A DNA stretch of 64,000 bases from SG8-41 sp035574195 (GTDB lineage: Bacteria > Pseudomonadota > Gammaproteobacteria > Burkholderiales > SG8-41), in assembly GCA_035574195.1 (NCBI GenBank), contig DATLZE010000066.1, positions 1 through 64,000 on the forward strand. The letters are read 5' to 3'. Positions within the stretch are counted from its first letter, which is position 1. Every line of letters begins with the position of its first letter. Made by a program: the position numbers and the translations under genes. Below the pieces are notes generated by a model. It was not told the origin of the DNA, ran no database searches, and saw nothing but the letters and a program-made list of their open reading frames with translations. This document shows positions 36,596 to 46,187 of the stretch, piece by piece.

Positions 36596-37330
36596 ATGTC
36601 CGTCACGATGCGCGAGATGCTCGAAGCCGGCGTCCACTTCGGGCACCAGACTCGCTACTGGAACCCGAAGATGGCGCCGTACATCTTCGGCCACCGCAAC
36701 AAGATCCACATCATCAATCTCGAGAAGACGCTCGCCCTGTATCAAGAGGCGCTCAAATTCGTGCGCCAGCTCTCCGCCAATAAAGGCACCCTGTTGTTCG
36801 TCGGGACCAAGCGCCAGGCCCGCGAGATCATCCGCGAGGAGGCGATCCGCTGCGGCTCGCCCTACGTGGACCATCGCTGGCTCGGCGGAATGCTCACCAA
36901 TTACAAGACGGTCAAGCAGTCCATCAAGCGCTTGAAGGAAATGGAGGCGATGGTGCAGGATGGAACGCTCGATCGGCTGCCCAAAAAGGAGGCCCTGCAC
37001 TACCAGCGCGAGATCGCCAAGCTCGATCGCAGCCTCGGCGGCATCAAGGACATGAACGGGCTGCCCGACGCGATGTTCGTGGTGGACGTGGGCTATCACA
37101 AAGGAGCGGTCGCGGAAGCGATCAAGCTCGGCATCCCGGTGATCGGCGTGGTGGACACCAATCACTCGCCCGACGGCGTGGCTTACGTGATCCCGGGCAA
37201 CGACGACTCGAGCCGTGCGATCCGCCTCTACGCGCGCGGCATCGCCGACGCGGTGCTCGAGGGGCGGCTCGACAGCGTCAAGGAAATCGTGAGCGGAGAC
37301 GAGGAGTTCGTCGAGGTCGAGGACGCTTGA
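36596..37330 (+). CDS. rpsB: 30S ribosomal protein S2
   Basis: A 244-residue S2 with the family start MREMLEAGVHFGHQTRYWNP and the signatures VGTKRQAREII and GIPVIGVVDTNHSPDGV. The ATG at 36596 follows AGGAG. First gene of the conserved rpsB-tsf-pyrH-frr run; an attenuator-like terminator follows. Confidence 0.98.
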   Translation: MSVTMREMLEAGVHFGHQTRYWNPKMAPYIFGHRNKIHIINLEKTLALYQEALKFVRQLSANKGTLLFVGTKRQAREIIREEAIRCGSPYVDHRWLGGMLTNYKTVKQSIKRLKEMEAMVQDGTLDRLPKKEALHYQREIAKLDRSLGGIKDMNGLPDAMFVVDVGYHKGAVAEAIKLGIPVIGVVDTNHSPDGVAYVIPGNDDSSRAIRLYARGIADAVLEGRLDSVKEIVSGDEEFVEVEDA

Positions 37331-37352
37331 GCGCGCGCATCGAGCGAGCACG

Positions 37353-37376
37353 GGGGGCGCGAGGCCCCCTTTTTTT
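37353..37376 (+). terminator. terminator/attenuator between rpsB and tsf
   Basis: GGGGGC (37353-37358) pairs with GCCCCC (37364-37369) around a 5-nt loop, followed by seven T (37370-37376). It ends 18 nt before the tsf ATG, so it probably reduces read-through from rpsB to tsf. Confidence 0.85.
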
Positions 37377-37394
37377 AGCTGGAGAAGACGGAAA

Positions 37395-38279
37395 ATGGCA
37401 GAGATCACCGCAGGCATGGTCAAGGAGCTGCGCGAGCGTACCGATGCGCCGATGATGGAGTGCAAGAAGGCCCTGGCGGAGGCCGGCGGCGACCTGGAAA
37501 AGGCGGAAGGGATACTGCGCGTGAGGCTCGGCAACAGGGCGAGCAAGGCGGCTTCCCGCGTGACCGCCGAGGGCGCTGTGGCGGCATGGATCGCCCCCGA
37601 CGGCGGCAGCGGCGCGCTGATCGAGGTCAACTGCGAAACCGATTTCGTGGCCAAGAACGGAGAGTTCCTGGCGTTCGCCGGGGCGCTGGCGGAGCTCGTT
37701 GCCCGGCAGGCGCCTGCCGACCTCGCCGCGCTCTCGCGCCTGGCCTACGGCGCAGCGACGGTAGAGGAGGCGCGCAAGGCGCTCGTCGGCCGTATCGGCG
37801 AGAACATCGCTATCCGCCGCTTCGCGCGCCTCGCCGCCCGCGGCCGGCTCGCCGCCTACATCCACGGCGGCGCCCGGGTCGGCGTGCTGGTGGACGTCAT
37901 CGGCGGGGACGAGGCGCTCGCCAAGGACCTCGCGATGCATATCGCCGCGGCCAAACCGCTGGCGATCGCGGCGGAGGGGGTGCCGGCCGCGGCGATCGAG
38001 CGCGAGCGCGAGATCGCAGCGGCGAAAGCCGCGCAATCCGGCAAGCCTGCCGCCATCGCGCAGAAGATGGTGCAAGGCGCAGTGCAGAAGTTCCTGCAGG
38101 AGGTCACCCTGCTCGGCCAGCCGTTCGTGAAGAACGACAAGCAGAGCGTCGGCGAGCTGCTCGAGTCGCGGGGCGCGCAGGTCGCGGGATTCGCGCTCTA
38201 CGTGGTGGGCGAGGGGATCGAGAAAAAGAAAGACGACTTCGTCGCGGAGGTCATGGCACAGGTCGGGCGCACGGCCTGA
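37395..38279 (+). CDS. tsf: elongation factor Ts
   Basis: A 294-residue nucleotide exchange factor for EF-Tu. It has an N-terminal UBA-like domain (VKELRERTDAPMMECKKAL), the TDFVAKN motif that contacts EF-Tu (around residue 81) and the C-terminal dimer/coiled-coil part (VTLLGQPFVKND). Start ATG 37395 after GGAGAAG. Confidence 0.97.
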   Translation: MAEITAGMVKELRERTDAPMMECKKALAEAGGDLEKAEGILRVRLGNRASKAASRVTAEGAVAAWIAPDGGSGALIEVNCETDFVAKNGEFLAFAGALAELVARQAPADLAALSRLAYGAATVEEARKALVGRIGENIAIRRFARLAARGRLAAYIHGGARVGVLVDVIGGDEALAKDLAMHIAAAKPLAIAAEGVPAAAIEREREIAAAKAAQSGKPAAIAQKMVQGAVQKFLQEVTLLGQPFVKNDKQSVGELLESRGAQVAGFALYVVGEGIEKKKDDFVAEVMAQVGRTA

Positions 38280-38308
38280 ACGCCGGCCACGCAACAGGAC
38301 ACGCTCCA

Positions 38309-39028
38309 ATGCCCCAGACGCCCGCCTACAAGCGCATCCTGCTCAAGCTGAGCGGCGAGGCATTGATGGGCGATGACAGTTACGGCATCAACCGCGAGAC
38401 CGTAGAGCGCATCGTGGGCGAGATCGCCGAGGTCGTGAATCTCGGCGTGGAGGTGGCGGTGGTGATCGGCGGCGGCAACATCTTCCGCGGCATCGCGCCC
38501 GCCTCCGCTCACATGGATCGCGCCACCGCCGACTATATGGGCATGCTCGCCACCGTCATGAACGCGCTCGCGCTTCAAGATACGATGCGGCGCGTGGGGC
38601 TGGTGAGCCGGGTGCAATCCGCGCTCAACATCGAGCAAGTAGTCGAGCCTTACATTCGCGGCAAGGCGATGCGCTACCTGGAGGAAGGCAAGGTGGTGAT
38701 CTTCGCCGCCGGCACCGGCAACCCCTTCTTCACCACCGACACTGCAGCGGCACTGCGCGGCATGGAGATGAACGTTGACCTCGTGCTCAAAGCCACCAAG
38801 GTGGACGGGGTCTACACCGACGATCCCAAGACTCACCCCGAGGCAATGCGCTACCAGCGCCTGACCTTTGACGAGGCGATCATCAAGAACCTGCGGGTCA
38901 TGGACGCGACGGCGCTGACGCTGTGCCGCGACCAGAAGCTGCCGATCAACGTGTTCAGCATCTTGAAGCCCTCGGCGCTGAAGCGCGTCGTGCTGGGCGA
39001 GGACGAGGGGACTTTCCTGCATAATTGA
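38309..39028 (+). CDS. pyrH: UMP kinase
   Basis: A 239-residue amino-acid-kinase-fold enzyme phosphorylating UMP to UDP. Motifs are ILLKLSGEAL, VVIGGGNIFRG, FAAGTGNPFFTTDTAA and KATKVDGVYTDDP. Start ATG at 38309; the frame is open further upstream but that part overlaps tsf. It lies between tsf and frr as in most bacteria. Confidence 0.97.
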   Translation: MPQTPAYKRILLKLSGEALMGDDSYGINRETVERIVGEIAEVVNLGVEVAVVIGGGNIFRGIAPASAHMDRATADYMGMLATVMNALALQDTMRRVGLVSRVQSALNIEQVVEPYIRGKAMRYLEEGKVVIFAAGTGNPFFTTDTAAALRGMEMNVDLVLKATKVDGVYTDDPKTHPEAMRYQRLTFDEAIIKNLRVMDATALTLCRDQKLPINVFSILKPSALKRVVLGEDEGTFLHN

Positions 39029-39060
39029 GGCGGAGAGACGAGCCGAGCGGAGGGCGAACC

Positions 39061-39618
39061 ATGATTGCCGAGGTCAAGAAAACCGCCGAGCAAAAGATGA
39101 AGAAGACCGTGGAGACGCTCAAGAGCGATCTCGCCAAGATCCGAACCGGGCGCGCCCATACCGGGCTGCTCGATCACATCGTAGTGGATTATTATGGAGC
39201 GCCGACCCCGATCCCGCGGGTGGCGAACGTGACCCTGCTCGACGCGCGCACCATCGCGGTGACCCCGTGGGACAAGAAGATGGCCTCCGCGATCGAGAAG
39301 GCGATACGCGACTCCGACCTCGGGCTCAACCCGGCGACCACCGGCGACACGGTGCGGGTGCCGATGCCGCCGCTCACCGAGGAGCGGCGCAAGGAATTGA
39401 TCAAGGTGGTGCGCCAGGAGGGCGAGACTGCACGGGTGGCGGTGCGCAACGTGCGGCGCGACGCGATCCATCACCTGAAGGAGCTGCTCAAACAGAAGAA
39501 AGTGGCCGAGGACGAGGAGCGCCGGGCGCAGGACGAGATCCAAAAGCTCACCGACCGCCACATCGCGGAGATCGACAAGCTGCTGCAGCAGAAAGAAGCC
39601 GACCTGATGGCGATATGA
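39061..39618 (+). CDS. frr: ribosome recycling factor
   Basis: A 185-residue factor that splits post-termination ribosomes with EF-G. It has the three-helix bundle pattern (LKSDLAKIRTGRAH; RQEGETARVAVRNVRRDA) and the PWDKK and DLGLNP stretches. Start ATG at 39061. The stop overlaps the uppS ATG (ATGA). Confidence 0.97.
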   Translation: MIAEVKKTAEQKMKKTVETLKSDLAKIRTGRAHTGLLDHIVVDYYGAPTPIPRVANVTLLDARTIAVTPWDKKMASAIEKAIRDSDLGLNPATTGDTVRVPMPPLTEERRKELIKVVRQEGETARVAVRNVRRDAIHHLKELLKQKKVAEDEERRAQDEIQKLTDRHIAEIDKLLQQKEADLMAI

Positions 39619-40415
39619 CGACCGAGTTCACGAGCTCGACCCTCGCAGTGCCCGAAGCGCGCCGCATTCCGCGCCATGTGGCGATCATCATGGACGGCAA
39701 CGGGCGCTGGGCCCGCCAGCGCTACCTGCCGCGCGCGGCCGGTCACCGGCGCGGGATCGAGGCGGTGCGCAACGTGGTGCGCGCCTGCGCCGAGCGCGGA
39801 ATCGAGTATCTCACCCTGTTCGCGTTCTCGAGCGAGAACTGGCGGCGCCCCGCCGAGGAGGTCACGCTGCTGATGCAGCTCTTCATGAGGGCGCTCGAGC
39901 AGGAGGTCGGGAAGCTCCACGAGAACGGGATCCGCTTCCGGGTGATCGGGGACCTCGCCCGCTTCGAGCCAAGGCTTGTGCGCTTGATCCGCGAAGCCGA
40001 AGCCCTCACCGCGGACAATCGGCGGCTCACGCTCACCATCGCAGCGAACTACGGCGGGCGCTGGGACGTGCTGCAGGCAGTGAACCGCATGCTGCGCGAG
40101 CGGCCGGAGCTCGCCGGAGGATTCGGAGAGCACGATCTCGCGCCGTACCTCGCCTTGAGCTATGCGCCGGAGCCCGACCTCTTCATCCGCACCGGTGGCG
40201 AGCAGCGCATCAGCAACTTCGTGCTGTGGCAGCTCGCCTATACCGAGCTCTACTTCACGGACGTGCTGTGGCCGGACTTCGATGCGGCCGCGCTCGACCG
40301 CGCCATCGTCTCCTACCAGCAGCGCGAGCGACGCTTCGGGCGCACGAGCGAACAGCTGCCGGCCGACGCCGGGCTCGCAACTTACCGCGCGCAATCGGCG
40401 AGCGACGCCGCCTGA
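39615..40415 (+). CDS. uppS: undecaprenyl diphosphate synthase
   Basis: A 266-residue cis-prenyltransferase that makes the lipid carrier for peptidoglycan and LPS. It has HVAIIMDGNGRWARQR (catalytic Asp), FAFSSENWRRP and the RTGGEQRISNFVLWQ signature. The ATG overlaps the frr stop. Followed by cdsA. Confidence 0.97.
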   Translation: MTTEFTSSTLAVPEARRIPRHVAIIMDGNGRWARQRYLPRAAGHRRGIEAVRNVVRACAERGIEYLTLFAFSSENWRRPAEEVTLLMQLFMRALEQEVGKLHENGIRFRVIGDLARFEPRLVRLIREAEALTADNRRLTLTIAANYGGRWDVLQAVNRMLRERPELAGGFGEHDLAPYLALSYAPEPDLFIRTGGEQRISNFVLWQLAYTELYFTDVLWPDFDAAALDRAIVSYQQRERRFGRTSEQLPADAGLATYRAQSASDAA

Positions 40416-40435
40416 GGGCCGCGCCCGCCGCCCCC

Positions 40436-41233
40436 ATGCTCGCTACGCGGCTCGCCACAGCGGTCGCGCTGCTCGCGGCTTTTGTCGCAGCGCTGTTCTG
40501 GTTGCCCAATCGCTGGTGGACTGCGGTCTTGCTCGTGCCGTTGTTCCTGGCGGGGTGGGAATGGGCGGCGCTCGCGGGATGGGGGAGGGCGGCGCGCTGG
40601 GCGTATTGCGGCGCCCTGAGCGCCAGCGCGCTCCTGTTGTGGCTCGCCGCTTCCCCGGCCGCGCCGCTGACAGCCGTCGAAACCGTGATCTACGGTGCCG
40701 GATGCGCGTTCTGGCTGCTGGTCGCGCCCGTGTGGATCGGGCGACTCTGGCGCATCCGCTCGGCTGCCGTCCTGGCCCCCACTGGCTTCGTCGTGCTGCT
40801 GCCGGCCTGGCTCGCGCTCGCGCGGCTGCAAGCCGAGCCCGGGCACTTGCTCGCCGTGCTCGCCGTCGTATGGCTGGCGGACAGCGCGGCTTATCTCGTC
40901 GGCAGCCGCTGGGGCCGGCACAGGCTCGCACCCGCCGTGAGCCCCGGCAAGAGCTGGGAGGGCGTGGCGGGCGCAGCGGCGGCAGCCGCGGTGTATTATG
41001 CTGTGCTGTCCGGTGTGGGCGCGCCTTGGACGGGATCGAGAGGAGCGGTGCTGGTCGCGGCCGTAGCGGTGGCGAGCGTGGTCGGGGACTTGTTCGAGTC
41101 ATGGCTCAAGCGCCAAGCTGGCGTCAAGGACAGCGGCGCGCTGCTGCCCGGGCACGGGGGCGTGCTCGACCGCACCGACAGCCTGCTGTCGAGCCTGCCG
41201 TTCGCAGCTCTCATCCTGGCGTATCCGGACTGA
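40436..41233 (+). CDS. cdsA: phosphatidate cytidylyltransferase
   Basis: A 265-residue inner-membrane enzyme with seven or eight hydrophobic helices, making CDP-diacylglycerol. The CdsA signature is complete near the C-terminus: VVGDLFESWLKRQ, KDSG, LPGHGGVLDRTDS. It has 20 nt between uppS and its ATG. Confidence 0.96.
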   Translation: MLATRLATAVALLAAFVAALFWLPNRWWTAVLLVPLFLAGWEWAALAGWGRAARWAYCGALSASALLLWLAASPAAPLTAVETVIYGAGCAFWLLVAPVWIGRLWRIRSAAVLAPTGFVVLLPAWLALARLQAEPGHLLAVLAVVWLADSAAYLVGSRWGRHRLAPAVSPGKSWEGVAGAAAAAAVYYAVLSGVGAPWTGSRGAVLVAAVAVASVVGDLFESWLKRQAGVKDSGALLPGHGGVLDRTDSLLSSLPFAALILAYPD

Positions 41234-41243
41234 ACGCCGTTCG

Positions 41244-42467
41244 ATGAAGGTCAGACAGCGCCTCGCCATACTCGGCTCCACGGGCAGCGTCGGGGTCAAC
41301 ACGCTCGACGTGGTGGCGCGCCACCGCGAGCGGTTCGAGGTCGTGGCGCTCGCCGCGCGCCGCCGCGCGGACGTGCTGTTCGAGCAGTGCATGAGGTTCC
41401 GGCCCAAGCTCGCCGTGATGCTCGAGCCCGGCGCGGCGCGCGAGTTGCGCGGCCGGTTGCGGGGGGCCGGTCTCGCCTGCGAGGTGCGAAGCGGGCTGGA
41501 TGCGCTCGAGGAGGCAGCGGGCGCGCCCGGCGTGGACACGGTGGTGGCGGGGATCGTCGGTATCGCGGGCCTGCGCCCGACGCTCGCTGCCGTGCGCGCG
41601 GGCAAGAAGGTGCTGCTCGCCAACAAGGAATCGTTGGTGACGGCCGGACCGATCTTGATGGAGGCCGCGCGCGCGCGTGGCGCCCGGCTGCTGCCGATAG
41701 ACAGCGAGCACAACGCGATTTTCCAGTCCTTGCCGCGCGACTACCCTGGCAGTCCCGAGGCGGCCGGCGTGCGCCGGATCATGCTCACCGCCTCTGGAGG
41801 GCCGTTTCGCCGCGTGCCGCTGCCCGAGCTCGATGCCGTCACGCCCGAGCAGGCGTGCGCGCATCCCAACTGGGTGATGGGACGCAAGATTTCGGTGGAC
41901 TCCGCGACCATGATGAACAAGGGCCTCGAAGTGATCGAGGCGCACTGGCTGTTCAACGTGGAGGCGGACAGAATCGAAGTCGTGATCCACCCCGAGAGCG
42001 TGATCCACTCTCTGGTCGAGTACATCGACGGCTCAGTAATCGCCCAGCTCGCCAACCCCGACATGCGCACGCCGATCGCCCACGCGCTCGCGTTTCCCCA
42101 GCGCATCGCCGCAGGCGTCGAGTTCCTCGACCTCGCCCGGCTAGGGGCGCTGCACTTCGAGCGCCCCGACACACAGCGCTTCCCCTGCCTGCGCCTCGCC
42201 TACGAAGCGCTCGCCGCCGGAGGCACGACGCCAGCAGTGCTCAATGCCGCCAACGAGGCCGCCGTGGCGAGCTTTCTCTCGGGCACGCTCCGGTTCAGCC
42301 GGATTCCGGCGCTGATCGAGGCGGTGCTCGCGGCGGTACCCCGCGCGCCGGTGAACGGCCTCGAGGACGTGCTCGAGGCCGATCGCGCCGCACGCGAACG
42401 CGCGGCGCGCTGGCTGCGCAGCACGCCGGCCACGGCCGTTCAACCGCGCCGTGCAGCGCGCTCTTGA
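41244..42467 (+). CDS. dxr: 1-deoxy-D-xylulose 5-phosphate reductoisomerase
   Basis: A 407-residue NADPH enzyme of the MEP isoprenoid pathway. The NADPH site is LGSTGSVGVNT, and NKESLVTAG, DSEHNAIFQ, the LTASGGPF loop and MNKGLEVIEAHWLF are all present. It supplies precursor for the upstream uppS product. ATG 41244. Confidence 0.97.
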   Translation: MKVRQRLAILGSTGSVGVNTLDVVARHRERFEVVALAARRRADVLFEQCMRFRPKLAVMLEPGAARELRGRLRGAGLACEVRSGLDALEEAAGAPGVDTVVAGIVGIAGLRPTLAAVRAGKKVLLANKESLVTAGPILMEAARARGARLLPIDSEHNAIFQSLPRDYPGSPEAAGVRRIMLTASGGPFRRVPLPELDAVTPEQACAHPNWVMGRKISVDSATMMNKGLEVIEAHWLFNVEADRIEVVIHPESVIHSLVEYIDGSVIAQLANPDMRTPIAHALAFPQRIAAGVEFLDLARLGALHFERPDTQRFPCLRLAYEALAAGGTTPAVLNAANEAAVASFLSGTLRFSRIPALIEAVLAAVPRAPVNGLEDVLEADRAARERAARWLRSTPATAVQPRRAARS

Positions 42468-42497
42468 TTCCATCACGCTCAGGAGGCGTTCACTCGC

Positions 42498-43865
42498 ATG
42501 TCGCTGATCGTCACCCTGGCCGCCTTCCTGGCCGCGCTCGGCTGCTTGATCGTGGTCCACGAATTCGGCCATTACCTCGCCGCACGCGCGTACGGCGTGA
42601 AAGTGCTGCGCTTCTCGGTCGGATTCGGCAGGCCGCTCGTGACCTGGCGCCTGGGCCGGGACGCCACGGAGTGGGTGATCGCCGCTTTTCCGCTCGGCGG
42701 CTATGTCAAGATGCTGGACGAGCGCGAAGGCCGCGTCGCTCCCGAGGAGCTGGCACGCGCCTTCAACCGCCAGTCAGTGTGGCGCCGGCTCGTGATCGTG
42801 GCGGCGGGGCCGGCCGCGAATTTCTTGCTGGCGATCGCGCTCTACTGGTTCCTGTTCGTCTACGGCATGCCGGGGATGAGGCCGGTGATCGGCGAGCCGC
42901 CCGGGGGCACGCCTGCGCGCCTGGCCGGTTTCACGGCCGGCGAAACGCTGGTGAAAATCGGCGACGAGCCGGTCACGACCTGGCAGGACGCACGCTGGGT
43001 GCTGCTGCAGCGCGCGGTGCAGAAGGCTACGGTGACGATCGAGGTGCGCGGCGTGCGCGGAGAGCCCGCGTGGCGCAAGCTCGATCTCTCGGCGTTGGGC
43101 CCGGAGGAGCTCGACAGCGATTTTCTGCGCGCGCTGGGATTCGTCCGCTATCAGCCGCCGCTCAGGCCCGTAATCGGGGAAATCGTGAGCGGCGGGGCAG
43201 CCGAACGGGGCGGACTCAGGCCGGGCGACGAGATCGTCGCAATCAACAACCGGAGGACCGGAGCGTGGAGCGAGGTGGTCGAGATCGTGCGTGCAAGCCC
43301 TGGTGCCGCGCTCACCTTCGAGGTGCGGCGCGCCGGCTCGATCCTGCCGGCGTTCGTCGTGACGCCCGAGGCGGTGACCGAGGGCGGGCGCAGCGTCGGA
43401 CGCATCGGCGCCGCGCCGCGAGTAGATCGCGCGGCGTTCGGCGAGCTGTTCGTAGAAGTGCGCTATGGACCGCTCGAAGCCCTGTCGCGCGCGCTCGCCA
43501 GGACCTGGGACACCACGGTCTTCAGCCTGAAGATGCTCGCCAAGATGGTGGTGGGAGAGGTTTCGCTCAGGAATCTGTCGGGGCCGATTACGATCGCCGA
43601 TTACGCAGGGCAGTCGGCGCAGAGCGGCACCGCCTCGTACTTGATGTTCCTCGCGCTGATCAGCATCAGTCTCGGCGTGCTCAACCTGCTGCCCATTCCC
43701 TTATTGGATGGGGGGCATTTGATGTATTATATTCTCGAGATTCTCAAAGGCAGTCCGGTATCGGACCGGGCCATCGAGATCGGGCAGCACGTCGGCATGG
43801 CGCTGCTATTTACGCTGATGGCCTTCGCCCTGTATAACGATATAACCCGCCTGATAAGCGGCTGA
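42498..43865 (+). CDS. rseP: RIP metalloprotease RseP
   Basis: A 455-residue site-2 protease in the inner membrane. Zinc motif HEFGH at about residue 23-27, two PDZ domains (GFTAGETLVKIGDEP and GLRPGDEIVAINN) and the second metal motif LNLLPIPLLDGGHL. It cleaves anti-sigma-E in envelope stress, consistent with bamA and skp next to it. Confidence 0.96.
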   Translation: MSLIVTLAAFLAALGCLIVVHEFGHYLAARAYGVKVLRFSVGFGRPLVTWRLGRDATEWVIAAFPLGGYVKMLDEREGRVAPEELARAFNRQSVWRRLVIVAAGPAANFLLAIALYWFLFVYGMPGMRPVIGEPPGGTPARLAGFTAGETLVKIGDEPVTTWQDARWVLLQRAVQKATVTIEVRGVRGEPAWRKLDLSALGPEELDSDFLRALGFVRYQPPLRPVIGEIVSGGAAERGGLRPGDEIVAINNRRTGAWSEVVEIVRASPGAALTFEVRRAGSILPAFVVTPEAVTEGGRSVGRIGAAPRVDRAAFGELFVEVRYGPLEALSRALARTWDTTVFSLKMLAKMVVGEVSLRNLSGPITIADYAGQSAQSGTASYLMFLALISISLGVLNLLPIPLLDGGHLMYYILEILKGSPVSDRAIEIGQHVGMALLFTLMAFALYNDITRLISG

Positions 43866-43869
43866 ATTC

Positions 43870-46137
43870 ATGCGTCGGATCCGTGCTGTCTTGCTCGTGC
43901 TCGCGCTCAACGCAGCCACGGCATCCGCCTTCGAGCCCTTCGTCATCCGAGACATCCGCGTCGAGGGCATCCAGCGCACCGAGGCGGGCACGGTCTTCGG
44001 CTATCTCCCGGTCAAGGTCGGCGACACCATGAACGAGGAGAAAGCCTCGCAGGCGATCCGCGCGCTCTACGCGACCGGCTTTTTCCGCGACGTGAGCCTC
44101 GAGCGCGAGGGCGACGTGCTGGTCGTGGTGGTGCAGGAGCGGCCCTCGATCGCGCTCGTGGATTTCACCGGCGTGCGCGAGTTCAACAAGGAACAGCTCA
44201 CGGCCGGCATGCGCCAGATCGGGCTCGCGGAGGGCCGGATCTTCGATCGCGGCCTGCTCGAGCGCGCGGAGCAGGAGCTCAAGCGCCAGTATCTCGCGCG
44301 CGGATACTACGCCGTTTCCGTGAGCACCACCGTCACGCCCCTCGAGCGCAATCGCGTATCGATTAGCTTCAACGTCGAGGAGGGCGGCATCGCCAAGATC
44401 CGCCAGATCAGCATCATCGGCGCCAAGGCCTTCAGCGAGAAGGAGCTGCTCGGCCAGTTCGTGCTGCGCACCCCGGGGCTGATGACCTGGTTCAGCAAGC
44501 ACGACCAGTACTCGCGCCAGAAGCTCGCGGCCGATCTCGAGTCCCTGCGCTCGTTCTATCTCGACCGCGGCTATCTCGAATTCAGCATCGACTCGACGCA
44601 GGTCTCGATCACACCGGACAAGCGGGACATCTACATCACGGTGAGCATCACCGAGGGCCCCAGGTACACCGTGACGGACATCAAGATCGCGGGCGAGAAG
44701 CTGGTGCCCGAGGAGGAGATCCGCAAGCTGATCCAGATCAAGCCTGGGGAGGTTTTCTCGCGCGCGCGGCTCACCGAGTCCACCAAGCTCATCACCGAGC
44801 GCCTCGGCAACGACGGATACGCGTTCGCCAACGTCAACGCCGTGCCCGAGCTCAACCGGGAGAAGCAGCAGGTGGCGTTCACCTTTTTCATCGACCCTGG
44901 CCGCCGCGTCTACGTGCGCCGGATCAACATCGCCGGCAACACGCGCACGCGCGACGAGGTGATCCGCCGCGAGCTGCGCCAGCTCGAAGGGGCGTGGTAC
45001 TCGACGGAAAAGATCGCGCTTTCGCGCCAGCGCGTGGACCGGCTCGGCTACTTCACGGACGTCGGAGTCGAGACGCCGGCGGTGCCGGGCACGACCGACC
45101 AGGTGGACATGAACGTCACGGTGACCGAGAAGCCGACCGGGTTGCTGCTCTTCGGAGCCGGCTTCGGCAGCGGCGAGGGAGTGCTGCTGTCGGGATCGGT
45201 TTCGCAAAACAACATTTTCGGTTCCGGGCGGCACGTCTCGGCGCAGATCAACAGCAGCAAGATCAACACCACCTATTCGCTTTCGTACACCAATCCTTAC
45301 TACACGATTGACGGCGTGAGCCGCGGATTCGATGTGTATTACCGCGAGATCGATCCCTCGGACAACGGCCTGGGACGCTACCAAACCAAGAGCGTGGGCG
45401 GGCAGTTGCGGCTCGGCGTCCCGATCACCGAGAACGACACCATCCAGTACGGCCTCGGCTACGAGGCGACCGATATCACGACGTTCACGGACAGCCCGCT
45501 GTTCTACAAGGACTACGTTGCCGTGTTCGGACCGAGCAATTCCAATCTGTTCGCCTCCGCGGGCTGGGCGCGCGACGAGCGCGACAGCCTGATCTACCCC
45601 ACGCGCGGCACCTTCCAGAAGGCCGGAGCCGAGCTCGGCCTGCCGGCAGGCGATCTGAAGTACTACAAGGTCTCCTACCAGTATCAGCGCTATTTTCCGC
45701 TGACGCGCAATCTCACCTTCATGGTGAACGGGGAGGCCGGCTATGGCGACGGCTACGGGGGCAGGCCGCTGCCTTTCTTCAAGAACTTCTTCGCGGGGGG
45801 GATCGGGTCGGTGCGCGGCTTCCGGTCTTATACTATCGGTCCCAAGGACAGCAACAACGACCCGCGGGGGGGCAGCCGCAAGCTCCTCGGCAACACCGAG
45901 CTGCTGTTCCCCTTCCCGGGGCTGGAGAACGACCGGTCGGTGAGGATGAGCGTGTTCGTGGACGCGGCGATCGTCGGGGACACTTACGGCACCGACGAGC
46001 TGAGATATTCGACGGGCATGGGCTTGTCCTGGGTCTCCCCGCTCGGGCCGCTCAAGCTCAGCGTGGCGAAGCCGCTGCGCGAGCGCCCGGGGGACAGGAA
46101 GCAGGTCTTCCAGTTCACGTTCGGGGGGGTATTTTGA
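43870..46137 (+). CDS. bamA: outer-membrane assembly factor BamA
   Basis: A 755-residue Omp85 protein with signal peptide (about 1-20), five POTRA domains (about 22-415) and a C-terminal barrel ending GGVF. The barrel lid motif GSVRGFRSYTIGP is present (around residue 643). It folds and inserts outer-membrane proteins. It follows rseP by 4 nt and overlaps the sequence before skp. Confidence 0.97.
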   Translation: MRRIRAVLLVLALNAATASAFEPFVIRDIRVEGIQRTEAGTVFGYLPVKVGDTMNEEKASQAIRALYATGFFRDVSLEREGDVLVVVVQERPSIALVDFTGVREFNKEQLTAGMRQIGLAEGRIFDRGLLERAEQELKRQYLARGYYAVSVSTTVTPLERNRVSISFNVEEGGIAKIRQISIIGAKAFSEKELLGQFVLRTPGLMTWFSKHDQYSRQKLAADLESLRSFYLDRGYLEFSIDSTQVSITPDKRDIYITVSITEGPRYTVTDIKIAGEKLVPEEEIRKLIQIKPGEVFSRARLTESTKLITERLGNDGYAFANVNAVPELNREKQQVAFTFFIDPGRRVYVRRINIAGNTRTRDEVIRRELRQLEGAWYSTEKIALSRQRVDRLGYFTDVGVETPAVPGTTDQVDMNVTVTEKPTGLLLFGAGFGSGEGVLLSGSVSQNNIFGSGRHVSAQINSSKINTTYSLSYTNPYYTIDGVSRGFDVYYREIDPSDNGLGRYQTKSVGGQLRLGVPITENDTIQYGLGYEATDITTFTDSPLFYKDYVAVFGPSNSNLFASAGWARDERDSLIYPTRGTFQKAGAELGLPAGDLKYYKVSYQYQRYFPLTRNLTFMVNGEAGYGDGYGGRPLPFFKNFFAGGIGSVRGFRSYTIGPKDSNNDPRGGSRKLLGNTELLFPFPGLENDRSVRMSVFVDAAIVGDTYGTDELRYSTGMGLSWVSPLGPLKLSVAKPLRERPGDRKQVFQFTFGGVF

Positions 46138-46187
46138 TCCGGCGCCGCTCGGCAGGAAAGCGGCGGGCGCCGCTGGAAGGAGATCAC

